From assembly GCF_000308855.1 (NCBI RefSeq), contig NZ_BAGM01000021.1, forward strand, positions 1-36,378: a DNA stretch of 36,378 nucleotides. The letters are read 5' to 3'. The stretch comes from Nocardia veterana NBRC 100344 (GTDB taxonomy: Bacteria > Actinomycetota > Actinomycetes > Mycobacteriales > Mycobacteriaceae). Of the stretch, positions 7,058 to 15,184 are shown in pieces; position 1 is the stretch's first letter; each line of letters opens with the position of its first letter. Made by a program: the position numbers and the translations under genes. Below the pieces are notes generated by a model, which was not told where the DNA came from, did not search any database, and worked only from the letters and a program-made list of their open reading frames with translations.

Positions 7058-8089
7058 ATGTGGTACTTGGTGGATGCGGCGGATACGGCGAAGGTCATTC
7101 GTCATGTTCGTGCCGACAACGCCGTGAGCGAGCGTCATCTGCACCGCGCGGTTCGCCCGAGTTCGCTTGCCGCGCTCACTCATTCGGCGATCGAGCAGGC
7201 GATCACCACCGCCACAACGTGCACCCGCGAGGTGCCGGTGCGCGGCGCGGCGCACACCGTTCTGGCGATTCCGATCGCCGGTCCGGATGCGCGACCGCTG
7301 GCCGTTCAGGTCTGGGTTGGACCGTCGGACGCACCGCGGGAGCCGGCGCCGGAGGTGGACGCCTTCGTCTGGGACGGAAGACAGTGGACGCTGATGAGCA
7401 CCGGCGTCGGCGGACCCGTCCTACCGGCCGGGTATCCCATGCTGCACGGTGCGTGGTTCCTGAGCCGGATCATCGAATGCGAGGAACGCGACCGCCTCAT
7501 GACCGCCGCGCTGGATCCGAAACCCGGCACCGCGTGGGCAGGGCCGATGGAGGTGCTGACCGCGGCCGGAACACATACGACGAAGGTGTACGGCTTCTTC
7601 CGATACCACCGCGAGGAGTCGGTGCGCGGGCTGCTGTTGCGGATCGGGTCGGATCGGGAACCGGGCATCGTGCTGCCGACCTACCACAACGACGCCGCCG
7701 CGGCGCTGCTCGGCGGTACCACCGCGTTGATCGACATTCAGCGGCTGCAGATCGTGGAATGGCTGACGCCACCGATCGCCGATATCGCATGGCGTCACCA
7801 TCCGGCCTCGCGGGATCTCGATCCCGCCGACAGCGATGCGTTCAACCTCGAGACCACACATCTGATCCACCCCGACGACACCGGGATCTACCTCGGCGCG
7901 CTCGGCGATCTGGCGGCCGGGCGGGTTTCCCGGGCGCGGGGCATCGTCCGGCTGCTCACGGTCACCGGCGGCTGGCAGACCGTTGAGCTCTACTGCATCC
8001 GGCTGCCGCATGCCTCGCCGCGCTTCCTGACCACGCTCATTCGGCCGATTTCCGACGGTGTGCCGGGCATCCTGTCCGACAGCGACTGA
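7058..8089 (+). CDS. Rv3651-like (DUF5593/PAS-GAF type) protein
   Basis: This 343-aa cytosolic protein is read from ATG 7058, which has AGGGGAGGG just upstream; an in-frame start at 7007 would add 17 residues without a ribosome site. The opening MWYLVDAADTAKVIRHV and the following helical segment resemble the N-terminal domain of mycobacterial Rv3651-type proteins, and length fits (about 345 aa). Residues about 60-125 look GAF/PAS-like, and residues about 235-340, with a LIHPDDTGIYLGAL block, are clearly PAS-like (the HPDD step is typical of PAS folds). No histidine kinase, GGDEF or HTH output domain is present, so it may sense a ligand and act through a partner. Assignment rests on pattern recognition and is moderate. 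Confidence 0.6.
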   Translation: MWYLVDAADTAKVIRHVRADNAVSERHLHRAVRPSSLAALTHSAIEQAITTATTCTREVPVRGAAHTVLAIPIAGPDARPLAVQVWVGPSDAPREPAPEVDAFVWDGRQWTLMSTGVGGPVLPAGYPMLHGAWFLSRIIECEERDRLMTAALDPKPGTAWAGPMEVLTAAGTHTTKVYGFFRYHREESVRGLLLRIGSDREPGIVLPTYHNDAAAALLGGTTALIDIQRLQIVEWLTPPIADIAWRHHPASRDLDPADSDAFNLETTHLIHPDDTGIYLGALGDLAAGRVSRARGIVRLLTVTGGWQTVELYCIRLPHASPRFLTTLIRPISDGVPGILSDSD

Positions 8090-8107
8090 GGCCGGCGCGG
8101 CCGCCTC
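8088..8107. terminator. Possible bidirectional terminator
   Basis: A GC-rich hairpin (GAGGC...GCCTC closing a GC-rich core) sits in the 21-bp gap between two convergent genes. There is no T-tract, which is common in high-GC actinobacteria. Weakly supported. Confidence 0.35.
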
Positions 8108-8110
8108 GGA

Positions 8111-8974
8111 TCAGGCTCCCGTTTCGGCGGCGCGTCGGTAACCCCGCACGGCCGGATAGCTGAAGACCACGATCATGCCGACCACCCAGGCCAGGGTCTT
8201 CCAGAGCGGCTCGGCGACCGGGCCGTCCCAGCACAGCCCGCGCATGGCGTCGATCGCGGTACTCATCGGCTGGTTCTCGACGACGTTCTGCAGCCAGGTG
8301 GGGTAGGCGAACACGGGCACGAACCCGGAGTTGAAGAACATCAACAGGGTATTCACGATGCTGATGATGTTGACCAGCATCACGCCTTCCGAGACCGTCG
8401 CCAGCGCGGTCACCATCACCGCGAAGGCGACGCCGAACAGCACCGGGATGCCGATCATGGCCAGCGAGGCCAACGGCCCGTTCCAGAACCGGAAGCCGAT
8501 GCACACCCCGACCGCGATCACGAACAGGGTGGTGATCAGCACCCGAATCGCCTCGGCCAGCAGCCGGCCGGTCAATCCCGCGGCGCGATGGATCGGCATG
8601 GTCCAGAACCGGCCGAGCAGGCCCGTCTGCTTCTCGGTTTTGAAGCCGAGCGCGCTCACCACCGCGCCCGACATGGCGGCGACGAGGGTGATCATCGGGA
8701 CCGTGCCGTACACGCTGGGCATGCCGGTGAACTGGGTGATCGAATCACCGAGCACGATGCGGAACATCAGCAGCGTCAGCGCGGGGTAGATCAGCGTCTG
8801 CACGGTGGTCGCCGGATCGCGCGCCCAGCCCATCAGCAGTCGCTTGCACTGGATCAGGCTGTGCCGCGCCCAGGTCGACACCGCGCGTTCCGAACTCGTC
8901 GTGACGACGGGCAGCGGGGTAGTCCAGTCGACGGTCTCGGCGGGGGCGGTCGTCGTCTCGATGGCCGTACTCAC
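8111..8974 (-). CDS. ABC-2 type permease, DrrC-like
   Basis: This 287-aa membrane subunit starts at GTG 8974, overlapping the stop of the preceding permease by 4 bp (GTGA); a frame extending to 9145 would overlap the partner gene and begin with non-homologous sequence. After about 50 cytosolic residues come six hydrophobic segments. The ABC-2 signature region includes GRFWTMPIHRAAGLTGRLLAEAIR in the cytosolic loop and NSGFVPVFAYPTWLQNVVENQPMS before the last helix, both typical of DrrB/DrrC and NodJ permeases. It would form a heterodimer with the 8971-9777 product and use the ATPase at 9774-10991. Substrate is probably a lipid or amphipathic drug, by analogy only. Confidence 0.85.
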   Translation of the reverse strand: MSTAIETTTAPAETVDWTTPLPVVTTSSERAVSTWARHSLIQCKRLLMGWARDPATTVQTLIYPALTLLMFRIVLGDSITQFTGMPSVYGTVPMITLVAAMSGAVVSALGFKTEKQTGLLGRFWTMPIHRAAGLTGRLLAEAIRVLITTLFVIAVGVCIGFRFWNGPLASLAMIGIPVLFGVAFAVMVTALATVSEGVMLVNIISIVNTLLMFFNSGFVPVFAYPTWLQNVVENQPMSTAIDAMRGLCWDGPVAEPLWKTLAWVVGMIVVFSYPAVRGYRRAAETGA

Positions 8975-9777
8975 GATCGCCTCACACTCGCCCACACCGC
9001 CAGCGGGACGAATGCCACCGCCAGCCCGATCAACCACACCAACGGCACCCACAACACGCTCCAGCTCACGCCGTCCGCCGCCATATCCCGCAGGGCGAAC
9101 GAGAACTGCGAGACCGGCTGATTGCGCGCGAACGGCCGAATCCATTCCGGAAAGCCGGATTCCGGGACGAATCCGCAGGACAACATGCCCAGGATCAGGG
9201 TCGGCAGGGTCAGTGCCTGACTGAGCGATTCCGGGCTCTTGGTGAGACTGCCGAGGCCATCGGCGCCGATGGCCAGCACGGTCCCGACGGCCAGCGAGAA
9301 GGCGCAGAACAGCACGGCCTGGCCGAGGCCGGCGGTGAACCGGAAGCCGATCACGTACCCGAACAGCAGCGCCGCGATCAGTGAGGTCACCGAGCGGACC
9401 AGGCCCGCGCAGATGCGTGAGGTCAACGGCACCATCGGCCCGATCGGCATGGTCTGCAGCCGGCTGTGCAGCCCGGTCATGGCCTCGAAGGCCGCGATCT
9501 GCGCATTCGACATCATCGTGAACGACATCGTCTGCAGCACGATGATCGGCATCACGAACTGGGCGTAATCGATGCCCTTGAACTGCATGACGTAGCGCAG
9601 CGGCAGATAGAAGCCCAGGGTGAACACCAGCGGCGTGATGACCGCGACGACCAGCTCACCCTTGGTCGCCATCGTGCGCACCAGCCGCCCGGTCAGCGCC
9701 CGCCACTGCGCGAATCCGGAAATTCGCGCCTCGGGGAGCTGGGCGAACAGGGGAGCCTCGGCCGTCGGCGCGCTCAC
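8971..9777 (-). CDS. ABC-2 type permease, DrrB-like
   Basis: This 268-aa six-helix permease starts at GTG 9777, overlapping the ATPase stop by 4 bp. The cytosolic loop RLQTMPIGPMVPLTSRICAGLVRS and the late SCGFVPESGFPEWIRPFARNQPVS segment match the ABC-2 family and mirror the same two blocks in the neighbouring permease, so the two genes are old duplicates. Longer upstream frames only reread the ATPase gene. With three coupled genes in the order ATPase, permease, permease, the layout equals drrABC of Mycobacterium and Streptomyces, which export lipids or anthracyclines. Confidence 0.85.
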   Translation of the reverse strand: MSAPTAEAPLFAQLPEARISGFAQWRALTGRLVRTMATKGELVVAVITPLVFTLGFYLPLRYVMQFKGIDYAQFVMPIIVLQTMSFTMMSNAQIAAFEAMTGLHSRLQTMPIGPMVPLTSRICAGLVRSVTSLIAALLFGYVIGFRFTAGLGQAVLFCAFSLAVGTVLAIGADGLGSLTKSPESLSQALTLPTLILGMLSCGFVPESGFPEWIRPFARNQPVSQFSFALRDMAADGVSWSVLWVPLVWLIGLAVAFVPLAVWASVRRS

Positions 9778-10991
9778 TGATGCCCGCCCGAATGTCCGGT
9801 GATGGACAGGAATACGTCGTCGAGCGAGGGCCGGCGCAGTGCGATGTCGGCCAGTTCCAGCCCGGCGGCGTCGAGGCGGCGGACCGCCTCGGCAAGGGTG
9901 CTCGCCCCGTCCGGGGCCGGGATCGAGATCCGGTCGAGCGCGGTGGCGCTGTCGAAGTCCCGGCGCAGGGCCTCGGGGACCAGTTCGCCGAGCGCGGCCA
10001 CCGCCTGTCGCAACTGCGTCGGGTCCAGCGGGACCACCTCGCAGTAGCTGCCGCCGGTCTTCTCCTTGAGTTCGTCCGCGGTTCCTTCGGCGATCACCGT
10101 GCCCTTGTCGATGACGATGATGTTGTCGCTGAGGATGTCGGCCTCTTCCAGATACTGCGTGGTCAGCAGAACGGTGATGCCCTGATTCTTCAGCGCGTTC
10201 ACCAGATCCCACACTCCCTGGCGGCTGCGTGGATCGAGCCCGGTGGTCGGCTCGTCGAGGAAGACCACCTCCGGCCGCACCACCAGCCCACAGGCGATGT
10301 CGACCCGGCGGCGCATACCGCCGGAATAGTGGCGGACCGCGCGTTTGCCGGCGCCGACCAGATCGAATTCCTCGAGCAGGGCGTCGGCGCGACGGCGGGC
10401 GTCCTTCTTGGGCAGGCCCATCAGTCGCCCGAACAGTTCGAGGTTCTCGCGGCCGGAGAGGTTCTCGTCCAGGGCGGCGTACTGGCCCGTCATCATGATC
10501 GAGCGCCGCACGCCGGCGGCATCTCCGATCACGTCGTGCCCGGCGACCGAAGCGGTGCCGGAGTCGGGACGCAGCAGGGTCGACAGGATCTTCACGGTGG
10601 TCGTCTTACCGGCCCCGTTGGGACCGAGAATGCCGAGCACGGACGCGCGCGCGGCGGTGAAGCTGATGCCCCGCAGCGCGTGGACCTCGCCGAAGGATTT
10701 GCGGACATCGTCGACCACGACCGCGGGGTCGGCGCCACCGCCGGCGGATGCCGCCGACGTGGTCGCTCCGGTTCGTGACGCGGCCGTGCCGGTCGGCCCG
10801 GACGCCGCTGTCTCGGGCGAGTCGGACCCCGCCGCGTCGGGCGACTGGGGCGCTGCCGCGTCGGGCAACTCGGACGCTGCCGCGTCGGGCAACTCGGCCG
10901 CTGCCGCGTCGGGCGACTGGGAGGCTGCCGCGTGGGTGGAGCCGGAATCCTCACGCGGTGTGCGCGATCCTGCGTTGTCCAAACTCGGCAT
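9774..10991 (-). CDS. ABC transporter ATPase, DrrA-like, with repeat-rich N-terminus
   Basis: This 405-aa ATPase starts at ATG 10991, with GGAGAG about 5 bases upstream; a TTG one codon earlier is less likely. The nucleotide-binding domain (residues about 88-310) has Walker A GPNGAGKTT, the Q-loop region, signature YSGGMRRR, Walker B VVFLDEPTTGLD and the H-loop region TTQYLEEAD, followed by a DrrA-type C-terminal domain ending in RRPSLDDVFLSITG. The first about 85 residues are low complexity: a run of near-identical 8-residue units (SPDAAAAE, LPDAAASE and so on) absent from ordinary DrrA proteins. The repeat-containing segment may be a flexible tether or a sequence artefact of repeat expansion. 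It is the first gene of a three-gene exporter operon. Confidence 0.9.
   Translation of the reverse strand: MPSLDNAGSRTPREDSGSTHAAASQSPDAAAAELPDAAASELPDAAAPQSPDAAGSDSPETAASGPTGTAASRTGATTSAASAGGGADPAVVVDDVRKSFGEVHALRGISFTAARASVLGILGPNGAGKTTTVKILSTLLRPDSGTASVAGHDVIGDAAGVRRSIMMTGQYAALDENLSGRENLELFGRLMGLPKKDARRRADALLEEFDLVGAGKRAVRHYSGGMRRRVDIACGLVVRPEVVFLDEPTTGLDPRSRQGVWDLVNALKNQGITVLLTTQYLEEADILSDNIIVIDKGTVIAEGTADELKEKTGGSYCEVVPLDPTQLRQAVAALGELVPEALRRDFDSATALDRISIPAPDGASTLAEAVRRLDAAGLELADIALRRPSLDDVFLSITGHSGGHQ
10831..10926 (-). repeat. Four 24-bp tandem repeats in ATPase N-terminus
   Basis: Four in-frame 24-bp units beginning GCCGCGTCGGGC (plus strand) follow one another, with partial units on both flanks. 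Units one and four share GACTGG and units two and three share AACTCG. They encode 8-residue units of the S/L-P-D-A-A-A type. Because the unit is a multiple of three, copy number can change without breaking the gene. Confidence 0.85.
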
Positions 10992-11462
10992 CAACTCTCC
11001 ACTATCGGCCGGGCCGCGACCGGATTGTCCGGAACGCTGATTTTCGCCCCGGTTGATGGATACCTTCCACCGCGCGCGATGTTACTTCCTCGAGCTGCCG
11101 CGCAGGCCCGGGCGCCGGGCGGTGCCGCTCGGCGCCACGAGTCTTTCTACCGCGATCTGAAACATGGCGTTGTCTTTTTGTCGTAAAGCCGGTCGCGTGC
11201 GCGCGTGCCCACCGGCGGGAATGTGGTTTTGCTCACACTCGGCTGTCGACCGCGGTGTCGCCCGTCATCACTGCTGGTCGGGGCGCAGACCGCGCGGTTC
11301 GTGGGATGTTCGCGGTTGTTGTCGGCCGCCCGGCCGCACCATAGTCTGACGAGCAGGGAGGCGGGTCCGATCGTCCGCACCCGTCCGCGGCATCGTCGCC
11401 CGCCCGCAGCCGGCGCACACATCGAACGAATGCCGAGGTCTCCGCCGGCGAGAGGGTGGCCA
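10992..11462. other. Gene-free divergent intergenic region (471 bp)
   Basis: This gap lies between the divergent drrA-like and aldehyde-dehydrogenase-like genes. Frames through it lack ribosome sites and recognisable protein features. It holds the ribosome site of the ATPase at its left edge, a candidate promoter at 11319-11347, and an alternative ATG (11430) for the dehydrogenase homologue. It is long for a simple promoter region, so an unrecognised small RNA or leader is possible, but I see no direct sign of one. Confidence 0.55.
11319..11347 (+). promoter_or_regulatory. Candidate promoter for ALDH-like gene
   Basis: TTGTCG and TAGTCT are separated by 17 bases and lie about 115 bp before the ATG at 11463. 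The boxes fit a housekeeping sigma-70-type promoter loosely. Confidence 0.35.
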
Positions 11463-12935
11463 ATGGCCGAGATGCTGAAGTCCCACGATCCCCGCACCGG
11501 GGAGCTCATCGCGGAATATCCGGTCCTGGACGCCGCTGCCGTCACCGATGTCGTGCGTACCGCTCGGTCGGCCGAGACCTGGTGGGCGGCAATCGGATTC
11601 GCCGGCCGGAAGCGATGGCTGCTGGATTGGAAACGCAGTATCGCGCGCAATGCGGGCGAGCTGGCCGAGCTGGTCTGCACCGAAACCGGTAAGCCCAAGG
11701 TCGATGCCGCCATCGAGATCATGCTCGCGGTCGAACATCTGAACTGGGCCGCGCGCAATGCCGAAAAGGTCTTGGGCCGAGGCAGACTCGCCTCCACCTG
11801 GCTGACTCGCAACCAGCGGGCATCGGTCGGTTATCTGCCGCTGGGCGTGGTAGGCGTACTCGGTTCGCCGCACAATCCGGTGTTCACCCCGATGGGTTCG
11901 ATCGCCTATGCGATGGCCGCCGGCAATGCGGTGGTGTTCAAACCCAGCGAGCTCACCCCGGGCGTCGGGGTGTGGCTGGCCGACAGCTGGGCCGCGCTGG
12001 CGCCGAACAAGCCTGTGCTGCAGACGATCACCGGAACCGGCGCCACCAGCGCGGAATTGTGCCGGGCGCGGGTGGACAAGGTCGCCTACGCCGGTTCGGA
12101 GGCCGGCGCTCGTGAGGTGATCGAACTGTGCGCGCCCACGCTGACGCCGGTGGTGGTCGAGAAGGCCGGCAAGGGCACGCTGATCGTGCACGTCGACGCC
12201 AAGCTCGATACCGCCGCGGAGGCAGCGGTTTTCGGCGCGATGTCGAACGCCGGGCAGAGTCCCGCCGGCATCCAGCGCGCCTACGTCGCCGAGTCGGTGT
12301 ACGAGCCGTTCCTGGAACGGGTTGTCGCACAGGCGCGTTCCCTGCGGCCGGGTGGCGATCGCAAGGCCTCCTACGGTCCGATGATCGTGGAATCGCAGGT
12401 CGACGTGGTGCGTCGGCAGGTCAAGGATGCGATCGCTCGCGGTGGCCGGGCCGTGGTGGGTGGTCTGGAATCGATCCGTGAGCCGTACATCGAGCCCATC
12501 GTGCTGACCGATGTGCCCGAGGACAGCCTGGCGATCACCGCCGAGGCGGTCGGGCCGGTGCTGATCGTGAACCGGGTGGCGAATGTGAACGAGGCGATCG
12601 AGCGCATCAACGCCGCCGATCAGGGACTGGCGGTATCGGTGTTCACGCGCGACGTCCGCGGAGTCGGCGAGTTCGCCGAGCGGATCAGAACCGGTGTGGT
12701 GACCGTGAATTCGACGATGGCCTATGCCGCCAATCCGGCGCTGCCGTTCGGCGGTGTGGGCGAATACGGGCAGGGCCACACCCACGGCGCGGCCGGTTTG
12801 CGGGAATTCAGTCGCACGCTCGCCATCGCGGAGAAGCGGTATCGGGCGCCGGTCGATCTGTCGAGTTTCGACCGTCATCCGGGCCATCTGCGCTTGACCC
12901 GGGCGATCTTCCGCATGCGGCACGGCCGGCTGTAG
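11463..12935 (+). CDS. Aldehyde dehydrogenase superfamily protein lacking the catalytic cysteine
   Basis: This 490-aa protein has normal family length from ATG 11463 (GAGAGGG nearby; ATG 11430 is an alternative). The NAD-binding part is well kept: HNP (Asn138), VVFKPSE, and the AYAGS turn after it. The general-base Glu233 is present in VVEKAGKG. The active-site block that normally reads GQxC reads GQSPAG, so Pro267 (codon at 12261) stands where the nucleophilic cysteine should be. The GPV block reads EAVGPV, without the usual phenylalanine. Without a cysteine it should not oxidise aldehydes by the usual thiohemiacetal route. It may be a pseudoenzyme, a binding protein or an enzyme with another chemistry. 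The gene is otherwise intact and well conserved in pattern. It is convergent with the double-TetR gene. Confidence 0.8.
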   Translation: MAEMLKSHDPRTGELIAEYPVLDAAAVTDVVRTARSAETWWAAIGFAGRKRWLLDWKRSIARNAGELAELVCTETGKPKVDAAIEIMLAVEHLNWAARNAEKVLGRGRLASTWLTRNQRASVGYLPLGVVGVLGSPHNPVFTPMGSIAYAMAAGNAVVFKPSELTPGVGVWLADSWAALAPNKPVLQTITGTGATSAELCRARVDKVAYAGSEAGAREVIELCAPTLTPVVVEKAGKGTLIVHVDAKLDTAAEAAVFGAMSNAGQSPAGIQRAYVAESVYEPFLERVVAQARSLRPGGDRKASYGPMIVESQVDVVRRQVKDAIARGGRAVVGGLESIREPYIEPIVLTDVPEDSLAITAEAVGPVLIVNRVANVNEAIERINAADQGLAVSVFTRDVRGVGEFAERIRTGVVTVNSTMAYAANPALPFGGVGEYGQGHTHGAAGLREFSRTLAIAEKRYRAPVDLSSFDRHPGHLRLTRAIFRMRHGRL

Positions 12936-12940
12936 CGATC

Positions 12941-12956
12941 CGGCCGGGCCCGGCCG
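12941..12956. terminator. Palindromic bidirectional terminator candidate
   Basis: A perfect 16-bp palindrome (CGGCCG-GGCC-CGGCCG) fills the gap between the convergent dehydrogenase-like and TetR genes. As RNA from either strand it folds to a 6-bp GC stem with a 4-base loop. No T-tract follows. Confidence 0.45.
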
Positions 12957-14210
12957 TTACGGCTCGGGCGGGCCGGACGGTTCCGGGAGTGAATTCCAGC
13001 CCAGGAGTACGGCTTCCATCAGGGCGCGAACCCGCGCCACATGTTCGGGACGATTCTCGAACCGCACCCGCCGCCCGACGTCCACGACCTGGGCGATGGC
13101 CGCATGCACCCGGCACCGGGCCTCGGCCGGATCGTCGTCGAGCAGATGGGCCCACTCCAGCACGTTCTGCCGCTGCACCGATCGCAGTTTCTGCTGTTCG
13201 GCCGGTGGCAGATTCGAGAATTCGGCGAAATAGACCGGCAGGATCTCCGGGGTCGCGAAGGTGAGCCGGGCGAACCGGGCCGCGATCCGCAGCGCGGCGT
13301 CCGAGCGGCTGGTCGCCTCGGCCAGCGCCTCGGCATTGGCGATCGCGACCCGCTCGCCGGTGCGGTGGAAGGCGGCGGCCAGCAGGTCGGACTTGCTCGC
13401 GAAATAGCGATAGACGCTGGAGGCGTTGATGCCGACCGCCGCACCGATCTCCTCGATGCTGGCCTCGTGATAGCCCTGCCGGCCGAAGATCCGGATCGCC
13501 TCGGTGAGCAACTGTTCGCGTTTGGAACTCAGCGGCAGCCCACGTACCGGCGCGCCGGCGACGGCGGGATCGGGCAGTGGCGGCAGTTCGGTGTGCAGGA
13601 TCGACCAGCACATCTCCAGGATCAGTTCGGTCAGCCGGGCATTCGACAGGGCGGTGCGATGTGCGGTGATACTGCCGATAACGCCCAACATGCCGGTGGC
13701 CAGCAGTTCCACGTCGGCGGGTGGCGCCTCGGGCCGCAGTGCCGCGACCGCGGACTCGATCAGATCCTGCAGTTCGTCGTAGATCACCCGGATCCGGGCG
13801 CGGTCCTCGCGCTCCAGATAGCGGCGTTCCCAGCGGTACAACCCACCTTCGCGACGCACATCGATGGTGTGTTCGGCCAGCGCGCGGATCAGCGCGGTGA
13901 GCCGAGACTTCGGGTCGAGGCCGGGTGTGTCGGCGGCCTTCGCGGCGTCGAGAAGTTGCTGAGCGCCCGCCTCGGCGGCGGCCACCAGCAGGGCGTACTT
14001 GTTGGCGAAGTGCCGGTACAGCGCCGGGCCGGAGATGCCGACCTCGGCGGCGATCTCGTCGACGCCGACCGGGTGGTAGCCGCGTTCGCTGAACGCCCGG
14101 GCGGCCACGCGCACGATCTGTGCCTTGCGATTCTTGGGCCGACGCCGGGTTGTCGTGGGGGTACCCGGTCGCGCGGATGCGAGCCCGGCCTCGCTGCGAT
14201 CCGCGACCAT
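12957..14210 (-). CDS. Double TetR-family regulator (two fused TetR modules)
   Basis: This 417-aa protein is read from ATG 14210, preceded by GGAGAGGTGT; an upstream frame to 14279 has no ribosome site. It contains two complete TetR DNA-binding heads. The first is at residues about 28-78 (QIVRVAARAFSERGYHPVGV to GPALYRHFANKYALL). The second is at about 231-280 (QLLTEAIRIFGRQGYHEASI to SSVYRYFASKSDLL). Each head is followed by its own helical ligand/dimer domain, so the chain is a covalent tandem, twice the usual length of about 200 aa. It is divergent from the crotonase gene, and GTTGAC/GTCAAC and GTTAAC repeats in between are likely its operators. It probably responds to an acyl-CoA or lipid given that neighbour, which is inference. 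Confidence 0.88.
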   Translation of the reverse strand: MVADRSEAGLASARPGTPTTTRRRPKNRKAQIVRVAARAFSERGYHPVGVDEIAAEVGISGPALYRHFANKYALLVAAAEAGAQQLLDAAKAADTPGLDPKSRLTALIRALAEHTIDVRREGGLYRWERRYLEREDRARIRVIYDELQDLIESAVAALRPEAPPADVELLATGMLGVIGSITAHRTALSNARLTELILEMCWSILHTELPPLPDPAVAGAPVRGLPLSSKREQLLTEAIRIFGRQGYHEASIEEIGAAVGINASSVYRYFASKSDLLAAAFHRTGERVAIANAEALAEATSRSDAALRIAARFARLTFATPEILPVYFAEFSNLPPAEQQKLRSVQRQNVLEWAHLLDDDPAEARCRVHAAIAQVVDVGRRVRFENRPEHVARVRALMEAVLLGWNSLPEPSGPPEP

Positions 14211-14253
14211 ACACCTCTCCTTCTGCGTGTCGGCTCGTCGACGGCGCCGACTG

Positions 14254-14282
14254 GTTGACAGCGCCGGACAAGTCAACATAAG
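14254..14282 (+). promoter_or_regulatory. Promoter-like boxes within GTTGAC-N12-GTCAAC dyad
   Basis: TTGACA (14255-14260) and CATAAG (14277-14282) are 16 bases apart and point toward the crotonase gene (start 14353). The -35 box is half of a perfect dyad, GTTGAC at 14254 and GTCAAC ending at 14277, with the same 12-bp spacing as the dyad at 4912-4935. Confidence 0.5.
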
Positions 14283-14306
14283 TTAACCACAATTCGCAAT
14301 GTTAAC
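14282..14306. promoter_or_regulatory. Paired GTTAAC operator-like sites
   Basis: Two identical palindromic GTTAAC hexamers are 19 bp apart centre to centre (13 bp between them), and the sequence between them is partly symmetrical. They lie just after the crotonase promoter boxes and before both divergent genes. A pair of sites suits binding of the two-headed TetR regulator encoded next door. Confidence 0.5.
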
Positions 14307-14352
14307 CATCATTCTCGTATCGTCGCCGCTGGCGACCCACCTGGGAGTAACC

Positions 14353-15147
14353 ATGAGCGATCACGACCACACCCCTGGCCTCACCATCGTGCGGGACGAT
14401 CGCGTATTGCGGGTGACCATCGACAACCCCGGCCGGAAGAATGCGCTGAGCTACGACGCGATGATCGCGCTGGGCGACACCCTGCTGGGGGTGGGCGCCG
14501 ATCCGTCGATCCGGGTGGTCGTGCTCACCGGTGCGGGTGGGGACTTCTGCACCGGTGCCGACCTGGCCGCGGCCGCCGCTGAGAAGGAGCGGGGCATCAC
14601 TCCGGAGATGACGATGGACGGTGCGAATCGGATGATCCGCGCGATCATCGACGCGCCGGTGCCGGTGATCGCCCGGGTGCGGGGTGCGGCGGCGGGAATC
14701 GGTGTGGCGCTGGCACTTTCCGCCGACTTCACCTATGCGAGCGAGGAAGCGTATCTGTTGCAGGCCTTCATCAATATCGGTCTGATGCCGGACGGGGGTG
14801 CGGCGGCGCTGGTGGCGGCGGCCGCGGGCCGGGCGCTGGCGGCGGAGTTGGCGCTGCTCGGCGAACGGCTGCCGGTGACGGAGGCGTACCGCCGCGGCCT
14901 GCTGGCCGGTGTGCTGCCCGCCGACGAACTCGACGCCAAGATCGAGGCGGTGGCCGGGAAACTCGCCCACGGACCGCGGCGCGCGCTGGAACTCACCAAG
15001 CGAACGCTGAACCGGGCGGCGCTGGCCTCTCTGGACGAGGCGCTGGCCGCCGAGAAGGCGGGCCAGGCCGAGCTGCTGCGCTCGCCCGACTTCGCGGAGG
15101 GCGCCGCGGCGATGCTCGGCAAGCGCAAGGCGGTTTTCGCGCACTGA
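14353..15147 (+). CDS. Enoyl-CoA hydratase/isomerase (crotonase), PaaG-like active site
   Basis: This 264-aa protein starts at ATG 14353, with GGGAG 7 bases upstream; an earlier in-frame start at 14299 lies inside the operator region. The crotonase oxyanion-hole blocks are present: FCTGADL (residues 65-71) and GAAAGIG (111-117). The two glutamates used by hydratases are absent: the GGCEL position reads GIGVAL and the QPEI position reads QAFI. Instead LMPDGG places Asp147 where PaaG and other isomerases carry their single catalytic acid. It is therefore more likely a double-bond or epoxide isomerase on an acyl-CoA than a hydratase. The gene is divergent from the double-TetR gene and probably repressed by it. 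Confidence 0.85.
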   Translation: MSDHDHTPGLTIVRDDRVLRVTIDNPGRKNALSYDAMIALGDTLLGVGADPSIRVVVLTGAGGDFCTGADLAAAAAEKERGITPEMTMDGANRMIRAIIDAPVPVIARVRGAAAGIGVALALSADFTYASEEAYLLQAFINIGLMPDGGAAALVAAAAGRALAAELALLGERLPVTEAYRRGLLAGVLPADELDAKIEAVAGKLAHGPRRALELTKRTLNRAALASLDEALAAEKAGQAELLRSPDFAEGAAAMLGKRKAVFAH

Positions 15148-15184
15148 CGTTCGCGCGCCGAGGTGCTCGTGCGGGTGCCGGGGC

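Noticed and set aside
9780..10778. 332-aa open frame on the plus strand
   Set aside because: It is antisense to the ABC ATPase, whose Walker and signature motifs are complete.
10831..10926. Short tandem repeats considered as a CRISPR array
   Set aside because: Units are contiguous 24-mers without spacers, in frame within a coding region, and no cas genes are present.
12808..14292. 494-aa frame on the same strand as the double-TetR gene
   Set aside because: It is a frame-shifted reading of the double-TetR gene, which has two textbook TetR domains in the other frame.
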